From the NCBI GenBank assembly GCA_020445785.1, contig JAGRFZ010000046.1, forward strand, positions 1 through 58,926: a DNA stretch of 58,926 nt. The letters run 5' to 3'. The notes beneath the pieces are model-generated. The model did no database searches and was not told where the DNA came from. It saw only the letters and a program-made list of their open reading frames with translations. The stretch comes from Rhodocyclaceae bacterium. Lineage in GTDB: Bacteria > Pseudomonadota > Gammaproteobacteria > Burkholderiales > Rhodocyclaceae. Every line of letters starts with the position of its first letter. Positions within the stretch are counted from its first letter, which is position 1. This document shows positions 21,473-29,922 of this stretch, piece after piece. The position numbers and the translations under genes were made by a program.

Positions 21473-22746
21473 GCGGGGTCGAGGCACCGTTGTCGCGGGC
21501 CGTGCTCGATCAGGCCGTGCAGGTACTGGGCAGTGTGCTCAGCTTCCGCCAGCCGGCCGACGGCGTCCTTTCCCGCCACTTCCGCGAGCATCGCCGTCTT
21601 GGCCAGCGCGACCGCGCGTTCATCGCCGAAGGCGTCTATGGGGTGGTCCGCCGCCTGCGCTGGCTGCGGCGCCTGGCCGGCCACCATGCGACGCCGCGGC
21701 AGTTGTTGCTGACTTGGCTGGTGCGCGGCGAGGGGATGTCGCTGCGTCGCCTCCACGAGGTGCTGAAGCCGCCGGAACGGGAGTGGCTGGCCGAAATCCG
21801 TAGCAGATTGATCACGGACGAGACCCTCGGCGAGCGCTGCGACATGCCGGACTGGCTGGTCGAGCGGTTGCTTCCGACGTTCGGCGAGGCGGGCCTCCTG
21901 TCGCTTGCGCGCAGCCTCAATCGTCCGGCGCCGCTGGACCTGCGGATCAACCCCTTGCGCGCCGATCGAACATCGGTACGCGAGGCGCTCGCGGCGGACG
22001 GTCTGCTGGCCGACGAGTGCCGGTATTCGCCGCTGGCACTGCGTCTCGGGCAGAAGCCGGCGCTGGCGCGTCATCCCTTGTTCGTCGAGGGCAAGATCGA
22101 AGTGCAGGACGAGGGCAGTCAGCTTCTGGCGATGCTGGTGGCACCGCGGCGCGGGGAACTGGTGGTGGACTTCTGCGCGGGGGCGGGGGGCAAGACACTC
22201 CACCTCGGCGCGCTGATGAAGAATACCGGGCGGCTCTACGCCTATGACGTATCCGAGCGCCGACTTGCGCGGCTGAAGCCACGGCTCTCGCGGGCCGGCC
22301 TGTCCAACGTCCACCCGGTGGTCATCGCCGGCGAGAACGACGCCCGCATCAAACGACTCGCCGGCAAGGCCGATCGGGTGCTGGTGGACGCGCCGTGCAG
22401 CGGCCTCGGAACGCTGCGCCGTAACCCGGATCTCAAATGGCGAAACACCCCACAGTCGATCGCCGAACTGGTCGACAAGCAGGCTGCGATCCTGGCCGCG
22501 GCCGCGCGCTTGCCGAAACCGGGCGGACGCCTGATCTATGCGACCTGCAGTCTGCTGCGAGAGGAGAACGACGCGATCGTCGACGCCTTCCTTGCGGAAA
22601 ATCCAGCCTACCGAGAGCGTTCCGCCGAAGATCTGCTGAAGGAACAGGGCGTGGCCATCGATTGCGACACGCGCTTGCGGCTGCAGCCGGACCGGCACGA
22701 GTGCGACGGCTTTTTCGCGGCGGTGCTGGAACGATGCATGGACTGA
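21469..22746 (+). CDS. RsmB/NOP2-family RNA m5C methyltransferase
   Basis: A 425-residue SAM-dependent RNA cytosine-5 methyltransferase. The N-terminal part (about 1-150) is an RNA-binding helical region. The catalytic domain has the SAM loop VVDFCAGAGGKTLHLG, the motif IV cysteine C310 in VDAPCSGLGTLRR and the motif VI cysteine C360 in YATCSLLREEND, the cysteine pair that adds to and releases the target base. Which rRNA position it modifies is unknown; there is no obvious NusB-like domain, so I do not call it rsmB. The start is a GTG within GTGA of the preceding stop. Confidence 0.88.
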   Translation: MSGVEAPLSRAVLDQAVQVLGSVLSFRQPADGVLSRHFREHRRLGQRDRAFIAEGVYGVVRRLRWLRRLAGHHATPRQLLLTWLVRGEGMSLRRLHEVLKPPEREWLAEIRSRLITDETLGERCDMPDWLVERLLPTFGEAGLLSLARSLNRPAPLDLRINPLRADRTSVREALAADGLLADECRYSPLALRLGQKPALARHPLFVEGKIEVQDEGSQLLAMLVAPRRGELVVDFCAGAGGKTLHLGALMKNTGRLYAYDVSERRLARLKPRLSRAGLSNVHPVVIAGENDARIKRLAGKADRVLVDAPCSGLGTLRRNPDLKWRNTPQSIAELVDKQAAILAAAARLPKPGGRLIYATCSLLREENDAIVDAFLAENPAYRERSAEDLLKEQGVAIDCDTRLRLQPDRHECDGFFAAVLERCMD

Positions 22747-23303
22747 TCGTTGCCCTGGTGTTGTCGATCGGCACCTTCGGACTTGCGCACGGCGGGGGGG
22801 CGATGCCGTCGCGCGGCACGATCGAGGTGGCCTTTGCGCCCCACGACGACGCGGAAGGTGCGATCGTCGATGTCATCGACGGGGCCCGAAGGGAGATCCT
22901 GGTGCAGATCTACATCTTCACCAGCCGCCCGATCGCCCGTGCGCTCCTGCGGGCGGCAGCCCGCGGCGTTGCGGTGCAGGTGCTGGCCGATGGAAATATG
23001 CACAAGCGCCCCAAACGTAATGTCCTGTCGATGTTGCTCGACGGCGGCATCCCGCTGGCGTTGGAGACCGAGTTCGCGGCGGCCCACAACAAGGTACTGG
23101 TAGTCGACGCGCAGGGTGCGCGACCGGTGGTGGTCACCGGTTCCTACAATTTCACCTGGTCGGCGCAGCGAAAGAATGCGGAAAATCTGCTGATTCTGCG
23201 CGACAACCCTGAACTGGCCCGTGCCTATGCCGATAACTGGCACAGGCACCGGCGTCTGGCACGCCCCGTGACCACTTTGGCGGACTTGCGGCGAGGCGGT
23301 TGA
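22734..23303 (+). CDS. Single-HKD phospholipase D-like protein, exported
   Basis: A small PLD-superfamily protein of 189 residues with one HKD motif, H118-x-K120-x4-D125 in HNKVLVVD, followed by GSYNFTWSAQRKNAENLLIL. Single-motif members act as dimers, as in the Nuc endonuclease, so this could be a nuclease or phosphodiesterase. The first 18 or so residues form a signal peptide (LIVALVLSIGTFGLAHG), which puts it in the periplasm. The ATG lies inside the end of the methyltransferase gene (13-nt overlap), so the two are co-translated. The substrate is not known. Confidence 0.83.
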   Translation: MHGLIVALVLSIGTFGLAHGGGAMPSRGTIEVAFAPHDDAEGAIVDVIDGARREILVQIYIFTSRPIARALLRAAARGVAVQVLADGNMHKRPKRNVLSMLLDGGIPLALETEFAAAHNKVLVVDAQGARPVVVTGSYNFTWSAQRKNAENLLILRDNPELARAYADNWHRHRRLARPVTTLADLRRGG

Positions 23304-23401
23304 TCCGGCGCCGGCGTCCGCTGGCGGCCCCTTCGGGATTCCCATACACTGCGACGACAACCAATAGAAGAACCGACCTCACACCTAGGATTCGCTGCAC
23401 C

Positions 23402-24562
23402 ATGAACGGAATTTTCGGAGACCTCCCCTGGTGGGGATTCGTACTCGCGGCGCTCGCGCTGACCCACGTCACGATCGCGTCGGTGACGATCTTCCTGCAT
23501 CGCCATCAGGCCCACCGCGCCCTTGATCTGCATTGGCTACCGAGCCATTTCTTCCGCTTCTGGCTGTGGCTGACCACGGGCATGGTGACGCGCGAGTGGG
23601 CAGCGATCCACCGCAAACACCACGCCAAGTGCGAAACCGAGGACGACCCCCACAGCCCGCAGGTGCTCGGCATCAATCGTGTGTTGTGGGGCGGCGTGTT
23701 GTTGTACTGGAAGGAGCGGCGCAACGGCGAAACGATCAAGCGCTACGGCCACGGCACGCCGGACGACTGGATCGAGCGCCACCTCTATTCCCGCCACAAC
23801 GAGTACGGTATAGCGTTGATGCTGGTGATCGACGTGCTCCTGTTCGGCTGGGTCGGTGCCCTGATCTGGGCGGTGCAGATGGCCTGGATTCCGTTCTGGG
23901 CGGCCGGCGTCATCAACGGACTCGGACACTTCTGGGGCTACCGAAATTTCGACTGCGACGATGCTTCCACCAACCTGGTGCCGTGGGGCATCCTGATCGG
24001 GGGCGAGGAACTGCACAACAACCACCATTCCTTCGCCACCTCGGCCAAGCTGTCCGCCCGCTGGTACGAGTTCGACATCGGCTGGATGTATATCCGCGTG
24101 CTCGAACTGATGGGGCTGGCGCAGGTGCGCAAGGTCATTCCCAAACCGCGCTTCGGTAACGTGCGCAAAGTGCCCGATGCGGAGATGCTGCAGGCGATCA
24201 TCACCCACCGCTACGATGTCATGCGGCGCTACATGGCGTCGCTGAGGCAAGTGCTGCGCGAGGAGGCCGGGCGTCTGCGTGGGCGCGGCATCGAACCGTC
24301 GGCGATGATGCGTTTCGTCACCCGGGGCGGCGAAACCCTCAGCGACGGGCAGAAACAGGCCTGCCTGAGCGCGGCCCAGGCGATTCCACGGATCGCCCTG
24401 CTATTGCGCCTACGGGACGAACTGACGGCACTGTGGGCGCGCTCCAGTGCGAGCAGCGAACAACTGCTCAAGGACCTGCACGATTGGCTGCAGCGCGCAG
24501 AGCAAAGCGGCATCGAGCAACTGCAGGAGTTCTCGCGGCGGCTTCGCAGCTACGCGCTGTGA
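23402..24562 (+). CDS. Membrane acyl-lipid/acyl-CoA delta-9-type desaturase
   Basis: Di-iron membrane desaturase that introduces a double bond into fatty acyl chains. The three histidine boxes are HRHQAH (residues 33-38), HRKHH (70-74) and HNNHH (205-209), with the expected paired membrane segments between them and a conserved GHFWGYRNFDCDDASTN before the third box. At 386 residues it has a C-terminal helical extension of about 130 residues (rich in Arg, Glu, Gln) beyond the catalytic core. AGGA about 11 nt upstream supports the ATG. It lies 98 bp after the PLD gene and is convergent with the cytochrome P460 gene. Confidence 0.9.
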   Translation: MNGIFGDLPWWGFVLAALALTHVTIASVTIFLHRHQAHRALDLHWLPSHFFRFWLWLTTGMVTREWAAIHRKHHAKCETEDDPHSPQVLGINRVLWGGVLLYWKERRNGETIKRYGHGTPDDWIERHLYSRHNEYGIALMLVIDVLLFGWVGALIWAVQMAWIPFWAAGVINGLGHFWGYRNFDCDDASTNLVPWGILIGGEELHNNHHSFATSAKLSARWYEFDIGWMYIRVLELMGLAQVRKVIPKPRFGNVRKVPDAEMLQAIITHRYDVMRRYMASLRQVLREEAGRLRGRGIEPSAMMRFVTRGGETLSDGQKQACLSAAQAIPRIALLLRLRDELTALWARSSASSEQLLKDLHDWLQRAEQSGIEQLQEFSRRLRSYAL

Positions 24563-24569
24563 GCGACAC

Positions 24570-25073
24570 TCAGGGCAGCTTTGCCGGATGGGTGAAGACG
24601 TAGTCGTTGTCCTTGACCGGCAGATGACAGCCGAAGCATTGCTGGACGAAACCGGCGTCTTCGCCATGGGGCGTCTGGCTCAGGCCCTTCCAACGGGCGA
24701 AGCCCCAGCCACCGGTCTCGGCATAGCGCTCGCTGTCCTTGATCATGAACTCGGCATGGACGAATTCGTCGGGCACGATGGCGGATTCCCAGGCGGCGTG
24801 GCGGCCGTCCTTCCACACCAGCTTGGCGAGAATGCTGCCGTCAGGCCAAGGGTTGGTGTTGCCGGCGCGGGCCGCTGCGATGGCGGCGTCATTGCCGAGG
24901 ATCACCCGCAGCGTCTTGTTGTCCTCGCGGTGGGACGACGCGATGACGCGCCAGTCGCGGTAGTCGGCCGGCAATTCGATGCCATTGGGTGCGGCGGCCA
25001 CCTCGGCGGCAGCCGACACCGTGGGCAGCAGGGCGGCGGACAGTGCCAGCGCGGCGAGGGCGGATTGGTTCAT
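24570..25073 (-). CDS. Cytochrome P460 family protein
   Basis: A periplasmic c-type heme protein of 167 residues. It has a signal peptide (about residues 1-22, ending near SAAAE) and a single heme-binding CFGCH at residues 146-150 close to the C-terminus, as in the cytochrome P460 family. The upstream body has LPADYRDWRVIASSHR and NTNPWPDGSILAKLVWK typical of that family. Members oxidise hydroxylamine or act in nitric oxide handling; the true role here is not known. A GGAGAA ribosome site precedes the ATG. The heme attachment itself would need the Ccm system from elsewhere. Confidence 0.88.
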   Translation of the reverse strand: MNQSALAALALSAALLPTVSAAAEVAAAPNGIELPADYRDWRVIASSHREDNKTLRVILGNDAAIAAARAGNTNPWPDGSILAKLVWKDGRHAAWESAIVPDEFVHAEFMIKDSERYAETGGWGFARWKGLSQTPHGEDAGFVQQCFGCHLPVKDNDYVFTHPAKLP

Positions 25074-25190
25074 GGTGTTCTCCAGGTTTCGGTACGGGTT
25101 GACGTCCGCGTGGGCGGTGCCGATGAAACAGTCGGCCGGTCGATGATATTCCATGCTGGCGTCCTGACGGATCCGCGTCGGAGGCATTGA

Positions 25191-25775
25191 GTGTCCCGGC
25201 TGATCCTGCTCAACAAGCCGTTCGACGTGCTTTGCCAGTTTTCCCGCGACGGCGATCGGCCCTGCCTGAAGGACTTTGTCGACGTCGCCTCGGTCTATCC
25301 GGCCGGGCGTCTCGATACCGACAGTGAAGGGCTCTTGTTGTTGACGGACGACGGGCGCCTGCAGCACCGCATCACCGATCCGCGACACAAACTGGGCAAG
25401 ACCTACCTGGTGCAGGTCGAGGGCGAAGCCGACGAGGCTGCGTGTACCGCCCTGGCGCGCGGCGTGTTGCTGCGGGATGGCATGACCCGGCCGTGCCGGG
25501 CGTCGATCGTGGCGCAACCCGAATGGCTGTGGCCGCGCATGCCGCCGGTGCGTTTTCGCCAGCGAATCCCGACCAGTTGGCTGCAGATCGAACTGCGCGA
25601 GGGCCGAAATCGCCAGATCCGCCGCATGACCGCCAAGGTCGGCCTGCCGACCCTGCGCCTGGTGCGCGTGGCGATCGGATCGTGGCGGCTCGGCGATCTG
25701 GCGCCCGGCCAATGGCGCGAGGTCGCGCCCCCACCCGCTCCCGGTGGGCGCACTCGTCGGCGGCGCGCCGCATGA
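25191..25775 (+). CDS. rluE: 23S rRNA pseudouridine synthase RluE-type
   Basis: Converts a uridine in 23S rRNA to pseudouridine (position 2457 for E. coli RluE). The 194-residue protein lacks an S4 domain and begins with ILLNKPFDVLCQFS, followed by the catalytic aspartate D42 in AGRLDTDSEGLLLLT and the late REGRNRQIRRMTAKVGLPTLRLVR block. The start is a GTG with GGAGG eight bases upstream. The basic C-terminus (GGRTRRRRAA) is probably unstructured. Confidence 0.92.
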   Translation: MSRLILLNKPFDVLCQFSRDGDRPCLKDFVDVASVYPAGRLDTDSEGLLLLTDDGRLQHRITDPRHKLGKTYLVQVEGEADEAACTALARGVLLRDGMTRPCRASIVAQPEWLWPRMPPVRFRQRIPTSWLQIELREGRNRQIRRMTAKVGLPTLRLVRVAIGSWRLGDLAPGQWREVAPPPAPGGRTRRRRAA

Positions 25776-25928
25776 TTACGGCCGGTACGGCGGGCGCGGG
25801 GCGTACTCGCGATGTGGCTCGCGTCGTTGCTCGGGGCGCCGGCTTGGTAGCGACCTGAGGCGCGCGCATTTGGACGCATCCGAGCACGGTTTCCGGGATA
25901 ATTGCGTTTTCGCCAGCGGGGCTGCGCC

Positions 25929-26378
25929 ATGAAATCCAGACGGTTGGCCGGGCTGATCGCGCTTGTCGTGGGCGGGATGGCCTGCGCCGAGTCTCCGAGG
26001 CTGGAACTGTCGGTCGGCATGCACAGGATCGATGCCGAATTCGCGGGCGATCTCTCGTCGCGCGCCCGCGGCCTGATGCAGCGCCGCCAGTTGGCACCGC
26101 AACAGGGCATGCTGTTCGCGTTTCCGCAGGACGGTCGCCACTGCATGTGGATGCGCAACACCCTGATTCCCCTGTCGGTCGCGTTTCTCGACGCCGAGGG
26201 GCGCATCATCAACGTCGAGCGGATGGCGCCGCGCACCGAGAACAGCCATTGCGCAATGGCGCCTGCGCGCTTCGCGCTGGAGATGAATCTGGGGTGGTTC
26301 GCCAGCCGTGGCTTGAAGACCGGCGACCGGATTCGCGGCGTCGCCGGCCTGCGCGCCGCCGATGCGGCCTACCGCTGA
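25929..26378 (+). CDS. DUF192 family exported protein
   Basis: A 149-residue small secreted protein of the DUF192 family. A signal peptide (MKSRRLAGLIALVVGGMACA) is followed by the family's core RARGLMQRRQLAPQQGMLFAF and HCMWMRNTLIPLSVAFLD, then a conserved late NLGWFASRGLKTGDRI. Function is not known. The ATG is the first to give a signal peptide; a GATAAT element at 25897-25902 could be its -10 box. The next gene, flhB, starts 91 bp later. Confidence 0.88.
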   Translation: MKSRRLAGLIALVVGGMACAESPRLELSVGMHRIDAEFAGDLSSRARGLMQRRQLAPQQGMLFAFPQDGRHCMWMRNTLIPLSVAFLDAEGRIINVERMAPRTENSHCAMAPARFALEMNLGWFASRGLKTGDRIRGVAGLRAADAAYR

Positions 26379-26434
26379 ACCCGAATTGGCGGCAATAGCT
26401 GCCGCTTTTCCCACGCTGGACAAGCCGCCGGGCC

Positions 26435-26447
26435 GCCGATAATCGGC
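26435..26447. promoter_or_regulatory. Inverted repeat upstream of flhB
   Basis: A perfect 6-1-6 inverted repeat, GCCGAT-A-ATCGGC, ends 22 nt before the flhB ATG. Its left arm plus two bases reads GCCGATAA, identical to the -10 element of flagellar sigma-28 promoters, but no TAAA -35 is found at the correct distance. It may be an operator or a partial promoter. Confidence 0.3.
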
Positions 26448-26469
26448 AGGGTCAGCGGAGTGCCGGCGG

Positions 26470-27633
26470 ATGGCCGAAGAAAGCGACCTCGAAAAGACCG
26501 AAGACCCTACCCCCAGGCGACTGAGCCAGGCCCGCGAAGAAGGGCAGGTGCCTCAGTCGCGCGAGCTGTCGACCTTTCTTGTGACGATGACCGGCGTGGC
26601 GTCGATCTGGGTGCTCGGCGAATGGTTGTCGGAGCGCATGTTCGGCATCGTGCGCCGCGCGTTCACGCTTACCCGCGACGAGGTCTTCGACACTTCCGAG
26701 ATGGCATCGATGCTCGGTCGCCTGGGCAGCGAGGCCGTATTGATGCTGATGCCGCTGTTTGCGGTACTGCTGCTGGCCTCGGTGGCCGGTCCGCTGATGC
26801 TCGGCGGTTTCGTCGTCGCGCCCAAGGTGCTGCGCCTGGACCCGACACGGATGGATCCGCTGAAGGGACTCGAGCGCATGTTCTCGGTGCACGGGCTGGC
26901 CGAACTGGTCAAGGCGATCCTCAAGGCCGGTCTGGTCGGCGGCGTCGGCAGCTGGGTGATGTGGCTGCAGAGCGACATGTTGTTCTCGCTGCTCAGCCAG
27001 CCGCTCACCACCGGCATGAACAGCTTTGCGCAACTGGTACTGGTGTCGGCGCTGCTGATTACCGCCAGCCTGGCGTTGCTGGCGCTGCTCGACGTGCCAT
27101 TCCAACTCTGGCAGTACCACCGCCGGTTGCGCATGAGCAAGGAAGAAGTGCGAAAGGAGGCCAAGGAGACCGAAGGCGACCCGCAGATCAAGGCGCGCAT
27201 CCGTGGCATGCAGCGCGAGATGGCGCGCCGACGGATGATGACGCAGGTGCCCGAAGCCGACGTCGTGATCACCAACCCGACCCACTTTTCGGTCGCCCTC
27301 CGGTACGACGCCGAGCAGCACGGCGCGCCGGTGGTGATCGCCAAGGGGCGCAACATGATTGCCCTGAAGATCCGCGAACTGGCCGCCGAGCACGGTGTGC
27401 CCCTGCTCGAGGCGCCACCGCTGGCACGTGCCCTCTACCACCACTGCGAATTGGAACAGACCGTGCCGACCACGCTCTACGCGGCGGTGGCCGAGGTCAT
27501 GGCCTACGTGTACCAACTCAACAGTTTCCAGGCAGGTGCCGCCGCGGCGCCGGATCTGCCGAGTGACATCCCGGTGCCGCCCGGCATGGATCCGGGCAGC
27601 CCTGACGATGCCGAAGACCGGAGTTCCACATGA
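26470..27633 (+). CDS. flhB: Flagellar export apparatus protein FlhB
   Basis: Membrane component of the flagellar type III export gate that switches substrate class by self-cleavage. The 387-residue protein has four membrane spans in its first half, then the cytoplasmic domain. N269-P270-T271-H272 (in ITNPTHFSVAL) is the self-cleavage site at the same number as in Salmonella FlhB. A proline-rich acidic tail follows (about 355-387). CGGAG upstream supports the ATG. It overlaps flhA by 4 nt (ATGA). Confidence 0.96.
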   Translation: MAEESDLEKTEDPTPRRLSQAREEGQVPQSRELSTFLVTMTGVASIWVLGEWLSERMFGIVRRAFTLTRDEVFDTSEMASMLGRLGSEAVLMLMPLFAVLLLASVAGPLMLGGFVVAPKVLRLDPTRMDPLKGLERMFSVHGLAELVKAILKAGLVGGVGSWVMWLQSDMLFSLLSQPLTTGMNSFAQLVLVSALLITASLALLALLDVPFQLWQYHRRLRMSKEEVRKEAKETEGDPQIKARIRGMQREMARRRMMTQVPEADVVITNPTHFSVALRYDAEQHGAPVVIAKGRNMIALKIRELAAEHGVPLLEAPPLARALYHHCELEQTVPTTLYAAVAEVMAYVYQLNSFQAGAAAAPDLPSDIPVPPGMDPGSPDDAEDRSST

Positions 27634-29723
27634 ACGACACCCTCGACCTGCGAAATCTGCTGGCGCCGGAGAACCTGCGCCAACTGGCGGCGCCGATGCT
27701 GATCATCATGGTGTTGTCGATGATGGTCCTGCCGCTGCCGGTGTTCCTGCTCGACCTGTTCTTCACGTTCAACATCGCAATGTCGGTGATGGTGATGCTG
27801 GTCGCGATGTACACCCGCAAGCCGTTGGATTTCTCGGTGTTCCCGACGGTGCTGCTGGTGACCACGCTGCTGCGCCTTTCGCTCAACGTCGCCTCGACCC
27901 GCATCGTGCTGCTCGAGGGCCATTCCGGGCCGGATGCCGCCGGCAAGGTGATCCAGGCCTTCGGACACTTCCTGGTCGGCGGCAATACCGCGGTCGGCAT
28001 CGTCGTGTTCGTGATCCTGACGGTGATCAACTTCGTCGTCATCACCAAGGGTGCCGGTCGCATCGCCGAGGTCGGGGCACGCTTCACGCTGGACGCGATG
28101 CCCGGCAAGCAGATGGCGATCGATGCCGACCTCAATGCGGGGCTGATCGACGACAAGGAGGCCAAGCGACGGCGCGCCGAAATCGCTTCCGAATCGGATT
28201 TCTACGGTGCCATGGACGGCGCCTCGAAGTTCGTCCGTGGTGATGCGGTCGCCGGCATCCTGATCCTCATCATCAACGTCATCGGTGGACTCGTGGTGGG
28301 TGTCGCCCAGCATGGCATGGACGTCGGCGAGGCGGGCCAGCGCTATACCTTGTTGACCATCGGTGACGGTCTGGTCGCCCAGATCCCGGCGCTGATCATC
28401 TCGGTGGCGGCGGGTCTGGTGGTCTCCCGCGTCGGTGACGAAGGTGACATCGGTGGTCAGGTGGCGGGGCAGGTGTTCAACAACCCGCAGGTAATCGTCC
28501 TGACGGCGGTGATCATCGGCATTCTCGGCCTGATCCCGGGGATGCCCAACCTGGTATTCCTGCTTCTGGCCGCGGCCCTCGGCTCGCTGGCCTGGTGGAA
28601 GCGCAAGCAGTTGCGGGCTTCCCCGGCGCCGGTGCCCGGTGAAAGCCCTGCCGCGGCGGCGCCGGAAGTCCCGCCGGAGATGCAAGAGGCGAGCTGGAAC
28701 GATGTCCAGCCAGTGGATGTGCTCGGGCTGGAGGTGGGCTATCGGCTGATTCCGATGGTGGACAAGGCCCAGGACGGCGAACTGCTCAAGCGTATTCGGG
28801 GCTTACGCAAGAAGTTCGCCCAGGAAGTCGGCTTCCTGGCCTCTCCGGTACATATCCGCGACAACCTCGAACTCAAGCCCAACGCCTACCGGATCACTCT
28901 CAAAGGTGTCGAGATCGGTTCCGGGGAAGCCTTCCCGGGACAATATCTGGCGATCAATCCGGGCCGTGTCGCCGGCCCACTGGGCGGGCGCGAAACCCTC
29001 GATCCCGCCTTCGGTCTGCAGGCCTTCTGGATCGACCCGGGCCAACGCGAACAGGCCCATGCGCTGGGCTACACGGTGGTGGACGCCAGTACCGTGGTGG
29101 CCACCCATCTCAATCAGCTCGTTCTCGACCATGCGGCGGAATTGCTGGGCCGGCAGGAAACCCAGGCATTGCTCGACCACATCGGGCGCGACCAGCCGAA
29201 GATGGTCGAGGAACTGGTGCCGAAGCTGCTGCCCCTCGGCACGCTGCAGCGCGTGCTGCAGAATCTGCTCGAAGAAGGCATCAACATTCGCGACATGCGC
29301 ACGGTCATCGAGGTGCTGGCCGATCACGCCGGTCGCGTCACCGACGCCAGCGAACTGACCGGGCTGGTGCGTACCGGGCTCGGCCGCTCGATCATGCAGA
29401 GCCTGTTCCCAGGTCAGGCCGAGGTCCAGGTCATGGCCCTCGACCCTCAGCTCGAGCGCATCCTCCTGCAGGCGGTGAGCGGTGGCGGTGACGGCAGCGC
29501 GATCGAGCCGGGACTGGCGGACGGTCTGCTGCGGAAGACCGCGGAACTGGCGCAGCGGCAGGAGGACATGGGCCTGCCAGCGGTACTGCTGGTGCCGGCC
29601 CAACTGCGCATGCTGCTGGCGCGCTTCCTGCGCCGGGCGGTGCCCAGCCTCAAGGTCGTGGCCAATTCCGAAGTGCCCGAAAACCGGACGATCCGCGTCA
29701 CGGGGCTGGTCGGCGCGAACTGA
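27630..29723 (+). CDS. flhA: Flagellar export apparatus protein FlhA
   Basis: Main membrane pump of the flagellar secretion gate. The 697-residue protein has about eight N-terminal membrane spans, with the FHIPEP-family cytoplasmic loop ARFTLDAMPGKQMAIDADLNAGLI between spans 4 and 5, and a large C-terminal docking domain (about 345-697) for export chaperones. It is translationally coupled to flhB. The usual followers flhF, fleN and fliA are absent; the next gene is glnS on the other strand after about 200 bp of non-coding DNA. Confidence 0.96.
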   Translation: MNDTLDLRNLLAPENLRQLAAPMLIIMVLSMMVLPLPVFLLDLFFTFNIAMSVMVMLVAMYTRKPLDFSVFPTVLLVTTLLRLSLNVASTRIVLLEGHSGPDAAGKVIQAFGHFLVGGNTAVGIVVFVILTVINFVVITKGAGRIAEVGARFTLDAMPGKQMAIDADLNAGLIDDKEAKRRRAEIASESDFYGAMDGASKFVRGDAVAGILILIINVIGGLVVGVAQHGMDVGEAGQRYTLLTIGDGLVAQIPALIISVAAGLVVSRVGDEGDIGGQVAGQVFNNPQVIVLTAVIIGILGLIPGMPNLVFLLLAAALGSLAWWKRKQLRASPAPVPGESPAAAAPEVPPEMQEASWNDVQPVDVLGLEVGYRLIPMVDKAQDGELLKRIRGLRKKFAQEVGFLASPVHIRDNLELKPNAYRITLKGVEIGSGEAFPGQYLAINPGRVAGPLGGRETLDPAFGLQAFWIDPGQREQAHALGYTVVDASTVVATHLNQLVLDHAAELLGRQETQALLDHIGRDQPKMVEELVPKLLPLGTLQRVLQNLLEEGINIRDMRTVIEVLADHAGRVTDASELTGLVRTGLGRSIMQSLFPGQAEVQVMALDPQLERILLQAVSGGGDGSAIEPGLADGLLRKTAELAQRQEDMGLPAVLLVPAQLRMLLARFLRRAVPSLKVVANSEVPENRTIRVTGLVGAN

Positions 29724-29922
29724 GGACCTTCGTCGGCGTTCGCTGCCATGGCCCGGTCGCGGCAGTCGGAGACCAGGGTCGCCACATCGGTACCGCCGCC
29801 GACTCGCAGGAGCCGGGGCAACGCACCGTGCCCCGGGCAAGTCGATGCGGTGAGCCGCTGACTTGCGTGCCGAGTGCGCCGGCAGCGCTAAGGCCAGCCC
29901 TCGCCGCCGAGGCGGTCGGCGC

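Noticed and set aside
26435-26442. Full sigma-28 promoter for flhB
   Set aside because: The -10 sequence fits, but no TAAA lies 14-16 bp upstream.
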